DNA from: Osmia lignaria lignaria
Taxonomy: Eukaryota > Arthropoda > Insecta > Hymenoptera > Megachilidae
Assembly: GCF_051020975.1 (NCBI RefSeq)
Contig: NC_135043.1
Span: 10,974,001 to 11,038,000, forward strand
Direction: 5' to 3'
DNA length: 64,000 bases
The translations under genes were made by a program, and so were the position numbers. A model generated the notes under the pieces. That model was not told the DNA's origin. It did not search any database and worked only from the letters and a program-made list of their open reading frames with translations. Positions 37,852-48,952 of the stretch are shown piece after piece; position 1 is the first letter of the stretch, and each line of letters starts with the position of its first letter.

Positions 37852-40180
37852 GTGCGACTTTCTGTACGCAACTAGAATAAAATATCATGCTAATGCCCTC
37901 TTAACCGCGGCTAACAAATTGAAAATTGGTTTCATATGTCAATTTATATGACAATTTGATTAACATATTAAATGCATGATATTCATGTTAATTATCTTTT
38001 TCTTTTAAATAATAGTGTGTTTCGAGGGTTAGGGAGTGACCACTGATGTAATTATGAAAGGATCAGGGTGAGGTTGAATTTTTAATATTCAAAAATTATA
38101 GAATTTCAGATTTCAAAAATTTCTAAAAAAATAGTTACGCCACTGAATAGAGCGTTGAGATATTATCTTGAAAATTATCGTATATACATGTCGCACGGAA
38201 AGGCGATCATTTATTTATCTATAACGCGGAGAAAGTGTAATCTGAATGCAATTGTTGACTTCCACTCGGGATCCGCAAATCTTACATATCGGCTAATAGA
38301 TATTATTATCTACTGTAATATTCGAAACCTTATTAAAGCCGTTGCTTGTTAATTCGGAAATCAGTTTATTGGAAACCGAATCGTTAGTCCACTCTTAATA
38401 TTAACGATTCTCAATATTTTATTCGTTAACGGTATAAACAATGAAATTTAATAACTAAATTTAATAAGTCGACGATACTGTACGAATGTGAAACGACACT
38501 GAAATTTTGGAATTTTAGAATCTTAAAATTTAGAAATTGTGTGGCACCCAGTGGACACCTTTTTCAGAGGGTGGTGGGCAGGCCTGCCCTATTTACGGCA
38601 GTGGTATTATAGAAACGTGTATTTGTAATTATATTAACTAGTTCAGGAATTATTATATCATATTCATCCTGTTTGCAATTGTTCCGAAACTTTCTGCCGA
38701 TACACGAACGTGTCGAGTAATATTTTACACATTGCAACGTGGCCGAGATTAATTAATATGAAAGTTTAGGAAACGCATAAGTGAAGGACGAAGATCAAAG
38801 ACGGAATTAAGTGTTTCGTACGAAGATGTTCCAAATAACATTCGTTTCTTCAGACCGATCCAGTGGTTTTAATGAGAAGAAGATAATTAGTGACGATTGA
38901 CATGTGATGAGAAATGTTAGCTGAATAGTTTGAGAAAATAGTAATATGCACTTGCAAACATTGCAAAAATGTTCATTCAAGGAGCTTCCTGAAAAGATCA
39001 AGTCAAAAACGAAGATACATCCTCTGGAGACTATTGCCTCCTCAATGATGAAGACAAAAGGCACTTCGTGAAATTTGAGGTGAGTTTTATAGTATATTGA
39101 TACGAATTTTTAATTAACTTTCCGAAGAATATCTATTACTTTGGGTTAAGTTAGGTACAATGAAAATGACCATATATGATTATAATTATTTAGAATACTA
39201 TGTAAAATATTATTAACATTAAGAAACAATTGTTTTCTTTTAATTTTTGTAAAATTCGGAAAGTAATAATAAAGTAAAATATGAAATTCAAGTCAAATTG
39301 TCGCGGTTTTGGCGCACTACCGTTTGACTGTTAATTATTCGATTATTATCGAATTCGATATATCGTCTATGTATCGTAGTTCGCGGCGTACAATAAGTCA
39401 CTTTCATATTTTCACCTTCAGCAAATATTTACGGTATTTATAACACGGAAATATAAATAATTATACTAATTTATAGCATTTACAAATGTTGGTAATATTT
39501 ATTTATTACCTACGAAATGTAGGAACCGAAAGATTTAAAACTGTTTATAATAAGACGTGTACAAATGAAATGATGAATGGTTTGTTGACAGAGCTTTAAT
39601 CTTGGAATTGATATAATGTAAGTGTTGTTTTTCTACATAACCTAATAATAGATTCATTCTGTAATTGTTTAATTTACAACATTTGGAAAATTTCAACTTC
39701 AATTTTATACATATGAGATAGTTGTGAATATTTTTCAAATTATCTTACATACATAGATAAATAAATAAGATAGACATAAGCGGGAAGTGATGCATGCCAG
39801 GATAGAGAGCAAGACCTAGATGAAAATAGGTGTTTCAGCAGAAAAATATTATCAACATGAGAGACCCGTCGGTGAACCGAGGACGTGTTTCTCTTTAAAA
39901 GAAATTAGCAGTGATACCTTTCAGGGCTCTTGGCCTCCTCTCGAGTGCTCTAGAGTGCGGAGGTATTCACTTCTCAGTGCACTACTGGTGTCCTTCTTAT
40001 TAACGATATACACTAGGCAAACTACGTCTTTGTCACGATAACTTTGTTCAAATATCCTAAAGAATCAACAAAATGTAAAATTTATTCTGTCTAGAATTTT
40101 CTTTCGTCGAGAAACATTTTAACTTTATATAAAATTAGAAAAATAAAACGAGTATTTTGATTATTCGTTTAAGAAATTAA

Positions 40181-40181
<1 letters not shown>

Positions 40182-40213
<32 letters not shown>
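40182..40213 (+). repeat. Poly-A tract, 32 bases
   Basis: Uninterrupted run of A. Could be slippage or the tail of an old retroposed insertion; no flanking target-site duplication or gene body was recognised. Confidence 0.8.
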
Positions 40214-40215
<2 letters not shown>

Positions 40216-40497
40216 ATTCTTACTATGTTATTTTACAATTTTTATTTGAATCGAGTAATTAAGAAATATTGTAACTTCATACCGGTACATAGTCAGTCTT
40301 CCAGAATAGGGTCTTCAGAAAGTTGGAAACTTTTGCATTCCCTTAGATTTATGCCGGTTGAATAATTCAGAGTAAAGCTCTTCGAGTTGTAACAATTCTA
40401 AGAAAGTTTTAAAATTCAAGCAGCGGGTAGGAATTTGAAAATTCTTGATATCCCTCACCAGGGTTGCATTACTCCATCCGCGGCTGTTCTAGAGGTG

Positions 40498-40640
40498 TAT
40501 AAATAGAAATCATCGTTTCGCGTTTCGCGTTTCGCGTTTCGCGTTTCGCTCTGGTTAATGGATTATATATTGATAATACGTTTATTTTTGAGGAGGGTAG
40601 GTGATATCGGGTGTGATAAGGATGAACTTGCGAGCCTGGG
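40498..40640 (+). promoter_or_regulatory. Candidate TATA promoter with 5 x CGTTTCG heptamers
   Basis: TATAAATA at 40498-40505 is followed at 40514-40548 by five perfect tandem copies of CGTTTCG. A donor-like CTGG|GTAAGAC lies at 40640. The layout (TATA, start region about 30 bases on, short exon, donor) fits a second promoter for the plus-strand gene at 46806. The following open frame is dominated by a GAA/GAG repeat and is not taken as coding. Confidence 0.35.
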
Positions 40641-40679
40641 TAAGACGGAGATGACCACTAGATCCGTGCCTCGTCCTGA

Positions 40680-40701
40680 AGACGACGACGAGGAGGACGA
40701 G

Positions 40702-40733
<32 letters not shown>

Positions 40734-40755
40734 AGAGGAGGAGGAGGAGGAGGAA
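40680..40755. repeat. GAA/GAG trinucleotide repeat
   Basis: Purine-rich trinucleotide repeat that reads as poly-Glu on plus and poly-Ser or poly-Leu on minus in different frames. No flanking domain; treated as microsatellite. Confidence 0.75.
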
Positions 40756-43665
40756 GTCGACAAGGAGGCTCGTTCGAGTCTACGATATCACTGCCACTGA
40801 TATCCGCTCTCTCGTCGCATCGATGCCGATTCCTATGTCTATCGATAGAGGTAAATTTTTTAATTAACATGATCGTCACATTACAGTTACTCATAATTAA
40901 TATAGTGCATGATATGAGTAATTAATCATTGCGTTACTAATAAAAATAAGGAAAAAGAATGGAATGAAAAATTAGTTTCGTCCGAATATAAACCAGATTA
41001 AGGGAAGGATAATAAATAAGAAGTATTTTTTTCGCCCCATAAAATCGGTCAGGTGAATCTTGACCTAATCGAATTGTTTACGCTTTAGACCTTGATACTC
41101 GCCAGATCACCAAAGAAATTTCGGAAACGAGCTGAGGAATATACATATACCACCGTTACGAAACTTGTTTTCCTACAACAGTATCCTGGTTTTTATCGCA
41201 AGAAATATTTTTTCATGGAAAAATTTGTTCAACATTTCTTTCAATTGAAAAACAAGTACATTTCTTTCAAAAACAAATGAATATTTATAAAATCTATTAA
41301 ATTTTCAATGTGAATATCAATAATTAATTATTATTATTGGTACCAATGCCAATACCAATATTAATTATTGATGTTACATGCTAATTGTAAGATTTAATAT
41401 TGACCTAATATCTTGGAAATAGATAATCTTTTGGCAGATATCTTTCAAACTGACAGATATGATAGAACATACACGATTAAAATAATAGACAAACATACAT
41501 AGACAAACACGATTAAAATAATGGTTCGAAGAATCGAACGTTGAGCTAATCGAACTTCTATCGTACATTGAGATGAATCCGAGCCGAAGGCCGTAGTCTA
41601 AATTCGTCTCGTTGAATTTCACCTCTTATTCCTCTCATACTCTCATGGATTCTACACGTAACCTTGTAACATTGGCATTACAGATTACCGTCTTTATAAG
41701 GGATATTTCCCCTTGGATCTCATCTACGTCACAATTTCTATGTTTCAATATTTCACCATATCCTATACTCTACCAAATTTTACCGTATTTTAGATTTTAT
41801 TACATTTTAATGAATTCTTTTAGTACATTTTTTCAAATTTTAGTAATTTTATTAAGTTTCAATGCCAATCTCCCTTTTGATTCAAGGTATATTTTATTTT
41901 AAATATTTTAAAACATAATTGCTCGAGTCAATTAAAATAGGACGCCATATATTTAAGATTTTTTATCAAAAGCTCAAAGAACATAATACATTTTCTATTA
42001 TCTGCAAAATACCAAAGTACCTTTTCTTTCCTTTTTCTCTTGTAAATTTACCCAGAGCATTATTCTTGCAAGAATCTTTTAAACTCTGGCGCGAGCAAGT
42101 TTCGGGCTTGCAAGGAGTCAAAATAATTCGTTTTTTGCATAAACCGTTTAACTATAGTATGGTACTGCAGTCTTAATACGAACCTTGAGCTACTTTAAGC
42201 CACAGTTTTTCGGTATCCCTCGCGTAAAAAAGCAAAAAAAAAAAAAAAAAAAAATGCAGGAAGCATTGAAATTGTTGTGTAGAAAGGGGTCTGTCCATAG
42301 GTCGACCTATATTAGGCTTGACCTTTGTACCACCACCACTGAAGATTTTTCTTTTTTCTTTTCTTTTCTTCTTTTTTTTAAATCCAGTTTGATTTCTTCT
42401 GATAAAGTCTGTTTAACCATCAAATATTTCATCATTTAAAAACGTTGTTGTTCACTATATTTTTTCCTTTTTAAATCTTTTTATAGAGAGAATTATTGAA
42501 AGCGATTAATCGGATTTTACGAAACATCAGATGTATCGAATTTTAATTTAATTCGTAAATGTTGAGACAATGAAAAGATATCGATAACGAGGACAGCGGA
42601 TTTAAATAATGAACGATGTTAATTAGAATTACTGTCCTATCGATCAATTGAATTTAGCTCAACGACGAACACGACTGATTGCAGCTGATTATTTTGATGA
42701 CCTAGGAACACAATGGTACTCGTAACAAGCAAATGAACACGTTTTTTAATGGGTCAAGTGCAAACTACTAATTACACAAGTTTTCATACGTCGTGAAACG
42801 TGTTTTTGCTTAGATACCTTGATACGTAATGTATCGTACAATTTTTCTTTTGACAAAATTTTAATTTTGAAATTTTTCTAATTTTCGACCTTTTGCTTCG
42901 AGATTGCTTCAAACAAAAATATATATGTAGTATATTAACGGTCTACGTTTAGCTTCAATTGAAAAGTAACGTATTTCCTGAATAAAATTCTACTATATCG
43001 TAAAAGAGTCATAAAAATATGGTTTCCGTTTGAAAAGAATTCGTTGAAACGGAGCGATCGTGAATTAGTATAAAACGGTGAAAAGTTACGAGCGAATGAG
43101 AGACGGAAGAAAATAGGAGTCGTTATGGTTGAGAGATATATACATACATATAATACCGATGGTACTTGAAAAGCTGATACTTAGAGCTGATTGTTCTTCT
43201 GGTGATTGCATCCTTCTTTTTTGCAACCTCTGTTACTCTCCATAGCTCATTCTTCCCTTTTACCAGTATATTTCAAATGTTCGATAACTGATGTTTTAGG
43301 AACGTTTTCAATCTTCTACAATAATTATTGAAGAACAATAGCCAGCCGGGTCACTAGTTTTTCCAAGTATCCACTTAAATGCTGCTGGATCATAATGAAA
43401 AATATTTCATTCTTTTCATGATTTTTTTACTATTACAAAGAACTCCAATTATATTTAAATTTTCAGAATTTTAAAATGTTCAAGGGATAAAACTTTTTTA
43501 TTTACGCCACTAAATACACATAAAACATTTAATAATTTTAAAGATGGCCTCACGATCAGACCCTTCTTTAAAGAAGGGGATACAAACAAAGTTTGTTATT
43601 CTGAAATTTTGTACGTAGGATGTAAGAATCATTAGAATGAAAGAAAGCAGTAAATTACGATCGTC

Positions 43666-43707
43666 ATTGTAGATTGTAGATTGTAGATTGTAGATTGTAG
43701 ATTGTAG
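43666..43707 (+). repeat. Six tandem ATTGTAG heptamers
   Basis: Six perfect copies of ATTGTAG with no spacer, immediately before a CG-richer stretch. Minisatellite-like; no function seen. Confidence 0.9.
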
Positions 43708-44394
43708 AGGCTCGTTGTCGGGTGATCCTTGAATATTCGTTATCGTTTCGACAGGAGCCAGGCTCGAGCTCCAGGGACGACCGAACGTTTCTGGAGTGGT
43801 GTGCACTCGAGTATAATTAGATGTCCCAGTTTACACGGCATCTCATTATGGAATCCATTCTGCGAACCACAAAAGCTACGATACGTGCTTACATCGGCCA
43901 CCTTCCGTTCTCCACCCACTCGATAATAAGCTCACCACCGTCTTATCGAAATTAACCATCTGCTTTGGAGCTCACCGCTTCAAACTAAACAGTGACAATG
44001 AGAGTGCGGTTTAGAAGAGGATCCCTTTCGTTTCTTCTTAATTCATTCTTCTAGGCTCGCTGTAATGTACTCGTACTTGATTTGCTTTTGGTATTAGGAG
44101 AGTCTAGGGAGAAACTAGGGAGAGACTATAGGGAATGCTTTACATAGAATCTCTTGTCGGAACAACTAGGAGCTGTTTGGGTCAGATCCTTAGGTTATTA
44201 ACAGTATCGAGTGTTTAATATCTTGCATTTTTCATAATTTTAGAATTTGAAAATTGGAGAAAGATTGGGATGCTTTTCTTCCTAACTCTATTCCTTCAAA
44301 TATCCAAATAACAAAATGTTACGAATTTGATTACGTTCCCTTTCAAAATGCCAGGAAATATTGTAACGTAGAAATAACTGAGAAGAAAAGACAG

Positions 44395-44640
44395 AAGCAA
44401 CAGTGAGCCGGCCGTGAGCTTTGACCCGGTGACCCGTAGTGCGTGGGCTGAGAAGAGGGCATGGAGGAACGGGAGAAGAGGGAGGGGTGTCTTTCTCCTC
44501 TCGCAGCCGGGAATCGATACCTGGTTCCCCTGCCAGCTCAACCACCCCGACAACTTCTCCGTCTACCCTCCACCCTCTCTACACCAAGCTGAAATACCTT
44601 CGACCGTTTACCTGCCCCATATCGATTCCCATCCTACACG
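44395..44640. other. GC-rich island with tRNA-like A/B box pair
   Basis: Sharp GC rise within AT-rich DNA, open in several frames on both strands, which is composition rather than coding. On the minus strand TGGTTGAGCTG (44544-44534) fits the RNA polymerase III A-box consensus, and GGTATCGATTCC (44521-44510) is a B box with one extra base. The boxes are only about 24 bases apart, too close for a tRNA, so a truncated tRNA-derived SINE or chance are the options. Confidence 0.25.
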
Positions 44641-46805
44641 ACCCCTTTTTTCTCTCACAAAAGAAAAGAAGATGACTTTTTCTTAATCTCAATTGATTTA
44701 CTAATTGTCTCTCCTCTTGCCCATTGTGCTTATTAAGAGGCGTCGAACTGGCTAATCGTTGGTACATGCTATTTTATTTATCATGCGATTCAGTCACACC
44801 GTCTTGTTCTTTTCTAATTTATTAGTTAGGTACATGTGAGTAGAGAACTGTTGCTTTATCAAAATGCTTATTTTCTATAAAGGTGTCTATAATCTATAAT
44901 TTAAATTTAGTAATTTAAAAATTTACCTGTCTCGGACGACAGACTATGGAGAAAGCCCCAATCTTGTATCGCGTATTGTATTTCAAGATAATGACGTAGA
45001 AAGTTTAAAGTAAAAATTGGTTTAATTGCATCTTGTTCATTGAATCGTTAAAATATTGCAATCAATCGTATAATAATTGAGAAATTTCAAATACCTTTTA
45101 CATTGTGCGATAACGAATACTGAAGCGTATACATGTAGATAGAGAGCATCGATTTTATAATAAAAGGAATTGCAACGCATTTAACGGGAAACGAGTTTGA
45201 ATGCTCTTAAAACAAAAGAAAAAAGCGACTGAAGAGATTCTCTCTCGTTACTGAAATTCAGCATTGCCAGTTACTCTTTTGATGACTGGATTACTTGCCT
45301 TTGATGATTACAGAGAATGTTTCTGACGAATAGATATAATCATCGAACCTTTTAACCGAAAAGTATTGTCTTTTCTTTTTTTTTTTATTGGACTGCTTAG
45401 GTGATGATCTTAGGTAAACCTTGTTGTTGTCGAAACTATCTGGAAATATCTTTAAAGCTCTCGGAGGATTTCGTAAGGCAGAATCCTTCAGGGTTACTGC
45501 ACACCAGCCACAGGTTGTCGTCCTCGTTCGCTTAAATCGACCTATTAACCCCCTTATTCAGTGCTTCCTAAGCGAAATCTCGGAATTTCGACCGAGTTCA
45601 CTGGGAATTCCGTTTCGTTGAACATCTAAAGAACCTGCCTATTCATACCTTCCCTCTCTTTTTCAATCGTTTGAATTTTCCAGCTCTTCAAATTGCAATC
45701 TTCCTGAAATTTTGTCCTATTTCATCATCGAATGATTCTTTTATTCTTTTTCTGTTTCTTCAATCAATTCTTTTTATTTAATTAATCATTCCGTTTCATA
45801 GAAATTATCAGATGGAATATTTGTATTCGAAAAGTAGAAATTATAGGTGAATGTAAACATGATCGTTATCTGAATAGTATTATTACTTACATATGTATAT
45901 CATTACTCTTTATTTGTGAGACTGTGCTCTTGGTCCAATCAGAGTCAGTCTTGTGTTGGAAATATAAGGTAGGTCAAATAGGCTTCTCTGCAGAATGGTG
46001 AAGTGTTATCAGTGACGGGTTTTATCGAGACGTCGTAAGACAGGCTACATCGATTCTCTAGCTTGAAATCAATATCCAGAACCTACAACCTATGAGTATA
46101 ATGCTGGAATACGGCTGGGCTGTACCAAAATATTTTCTGGCCCATTTGGCTGTCTTTACTATACTTCAAATATACCATTTTCTTTTTTTTAATTCAATTT
46201 CATTGATTTTCATATTACTAATTATATGATTTATTTTTTGGTAAATTACTTTATTTGTCCAATTATAAATATATATGCGTCCGATTGGTCAAGAGCGTTT
46301 AATTAATTATTAGAACTGTTCCAACATTTGTAAACGTTCCACTACTGGGCCCGTTACCTTAAATCATTAATCATCATTAACTTAGTGATTAAAAATAAAG
46401 GTTTCTTAAAGTAAATATTTACTTTATATCCGATTACTTTATCTAGCTTTTTTTTTTTCACTTGAAGTTTATTTTTTAAGTGTTCTCCATTCTGGAGGTA
46501 CCAACTCCCGATTGAGTGGTTCTTTGTAGGACACCCCTTGAAAGTTCCGCGCTATTGATTATCACTGGAATTCGATAGCCATTCTATGACTTTTTCGAAT
46601 CTCTACCACATGGAGCCAATTATTTTACCCTACTCCACTAATAATCAATTATTTCTTTTTTATTTTATTTTAACACCTTTATAATGATCATCGTCCTTAT
46701 AGAATCTATGATTTTTGTAATTTGACAATTTTGCTACCAAAATCAAATTTTTAAATTTTTCATTATCTGTATTTCAAAATGACGATAAATATGTTTTGTC
46801 TAGGT

Positions 46806-48952
46806 ATGGGGAGTGTCGTGGGCAGTAACGTAAACGTAAGCAACGGAACGACAAGGAGGATGGAATCGACGACGTTCCTGCCGGAAGCGACGCCGACCCT
46901 CAGCGAACGAGAACAACTGAAAATTGAATTTTACAAAACTTACGATGTTATGACCGGAGTCAGAATCGCAGCGACTCTCGGTGGTTTTTTCGGTCTTATG
47001 ATTCTCCTGCTTGTTTATAAAAGCAGGCAAGCCACTCTTCCTTCTATATTTACTCTGCAATCCTTCTAAATTTCATTGCAATTCAACGTTTCAACTTTGA
47101 AAAAATTAACTTTCCGCATTTATCATATTTTGAACTTTAATTAGAATTCCAATTAAAAAAGAAAAATTCGTGTTTTACTATAAAATATCCATGAAAGAAA
47201 CTCTTCCATGTATCATCTAGAAATAGTATAAATAAATGAAAAGGGTAAAAGGAGAGTACATGTGGTATAGGTGTAAATCGAGCAAGCAGTTGGAAGATCC
47301 AAGACTGACCGCGGCAGCGGCCGCAGCGGTAGCTGAAGCAGAAGCTGAGGAAAGAGCTCTCGCAGCCGCCCTCGAAGCCATTACTAGATTACCACCTCGA
47401 CCAGACAGAGGTCCCAGAAGGTCTCTTTGTGTTGAGGTCAGTATATTTATCAATCCTTTTTCACAGTTCATTGATTATTATTCTACTGATGGATCAAATA
47501 TATCTCGACCCTATATCTCGACAATAGGCATAATATACATTTCAACAAAAGTACTTGGACAAAATTTGTAATTTAAAATAAGAAATTTGAAACCAGTCAT
47601 CACAATAATTTTGTAAATATTGATTGTAGTCAAGTAATCGAAACGAAATAAATGTATTTTGTTCAAGGTGATTCAGTCTCATTCTCCAAGAATCGGACCG
47701 CGTTTCGCATCAGTTGGAGGTGGCTACGAGGCTCTATTAACAGCGCCAACGAAGCAACCAAATTTGGCACCTCCAGACGAACAGAGAAGATGTAGTTCCG
47801 TGACTTGTAGCAGTACTGGAAGTAGTTATCTTGAAAGGAGAGGATCTGCGATGCCCGTACCATGTCTGCCGCTTCATCCCGCCTTCTCGACGAAACATCA
47901 CTCTGCCCACGACGAACCCTGGGACCTTTATTACCCAATTGATATTCAAGTGAGACATTCATCTTGTGAAGTAATTTAAATTTTCTTGCTGAAATGCTAA
48001 TGTAAAGTGTAAACATAATAGTATATTGCAGTTAACAATGATTTTTTATTCAATAGTTTCAAAGATATTATTAGAAATATCGATTACTAATTAATTTATA
48101 TTTGGAAATTCATTAATAGGTTATCCAACCAACCCCTGAACTTTCTCCATGTACAAGCGAAGCAGGTCTGTATGCAAACGAAGTGATGATGGCAGGAACC
48201 ACTGGTAAAAGAGCACCATTGGCTTCCATGGGCAGTGTTGATCCACCTGAACCAGATTCAAGGTTTCTGACAAAATTAGTTTAATCTTTGTGTTTATTTA
48301 TAAATTAACTATAATATAATTCTTCTATGAATTTATAGCTTTGAACATTCAAGATCGCTAGGTTCCGACTCGGTCTTCCTGAGAACCGACGATCAAGAAG
48401 AGTGTATGGACACAGAAGACGAGGTGTCTGGGTTCTCTACCGATTCTGAAACACCTGGTCCCAGTTGTCGAAGATTCCTTCGAGTACCCTTGAAGAAGAA
48501 GAAAACAGTTGAGAAATGGGATGGTTGCGCTGGATGTGTTCCTAGACGACGGCCTGGAGGGAAACCGTGTCAAACTTGTCATAGCATCAGTGCAGCTGTT
48601 GCAACTTCTGGGTACTCCATTTTAAGATTCCACCTATTTTTAATTAATAAATGATCAAAAGAGACAGATAACTGATCATGGAGAGAACAATTTAAATTTC
48701 TAGCGGCTTAAATATTATTTTCCAGTGTATAAAATCCTTTCAAGAGCTTAAAAATTGATGCATCTAACTCTAGTGTAGCTTGTTTATTGTTATCGATCTG
48801 TTAACAGATCTCAGGCAGTTTCCACAAGCTCGAGCAGCCAAAGTAGCCTCGGTTCTCCACCGTGTTCACCGGCCATCGAACTGAGACACAGACCTCCACC
48901 AGCGCCATTACCGTCGAGTCCACCTGTCTGGTCACAAGAAACATTGTTTTAA
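46806..48952 (+). CDS. Unrecognised single-pass membrane protein with CxxC motifs
   Basis: 409 aa; I do not recognise the family. Exons 46806-47026, 47271-47436, 47668-47949, 48120-48262, 48339-48611 and 48808-48952 join in phase. There is no signal peptide. The N-terminal 51 residues contain two N-glycosylation sites (NVS at 10, NGT at 13) and precede one hydrophobic span at about 52-71 (AATLGGFFGLMILLLVY) and a basic stop-transfer KSRCKSSK, so the N-terminus is probably outside. The long cytosolic tail has an Ala/Glu-rich helix (about 87-110), Ser/Pro-rich regions, a basic KKKKT cluster and CAGC...CQTC (334-337, 348-351), a CxxC-x10-CxxC pair that could bind zinc. It ends SQETLF, matching a class I PDZ ligand. 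The first intron seems to use a GC donor (AGCAG|GCAAG). The first coding exon starts two bases before the ATG at a 3' splice site, so leader exons lie upstream. Confidence 0.82.

Larger units (their letters stand above)
36214..46805. other. 10.6 kb non-coding region upstream of the unknown membrane-protein gene
   Basis: I find no coding exon with family similarity or proper splice flanks. It probably holds the RMI1 promoter, promoter(s) and untranslated exons of the gene at 46806, and long introns. Separate entries cover TATA-type sites at 36757 and 40498, heptamer repeats, and a tRNA-like patch. Microsatellites include ACAT near 37815-37848, poly-A at 40182-40213 and 42236-42254, and an acidic-coding GAA/GAG run at 40680-40755. 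GC-rich islands at 43700-43990 and 44395-44640 stand out from the AT-rich background. Confidence 0.5.

Noticed and set aside
40558..40894. Poly-Glu / poly-Ser / poly-Leu frames on both strands
   Set aside because: All three are different readings of one GAA/GAG repeat, with no flanking conserved sequence.
43510..43926. Frames of 65-98 codons around the ATTGTAG array
   Set aside because: One frame translates the heptamer repeat itself; the others have no support.
44288..44767. Five overlapping frames on both strands
   Set aside because: A GC-rich island keeps several frames open at once; no protein-like motif, so not called coding.
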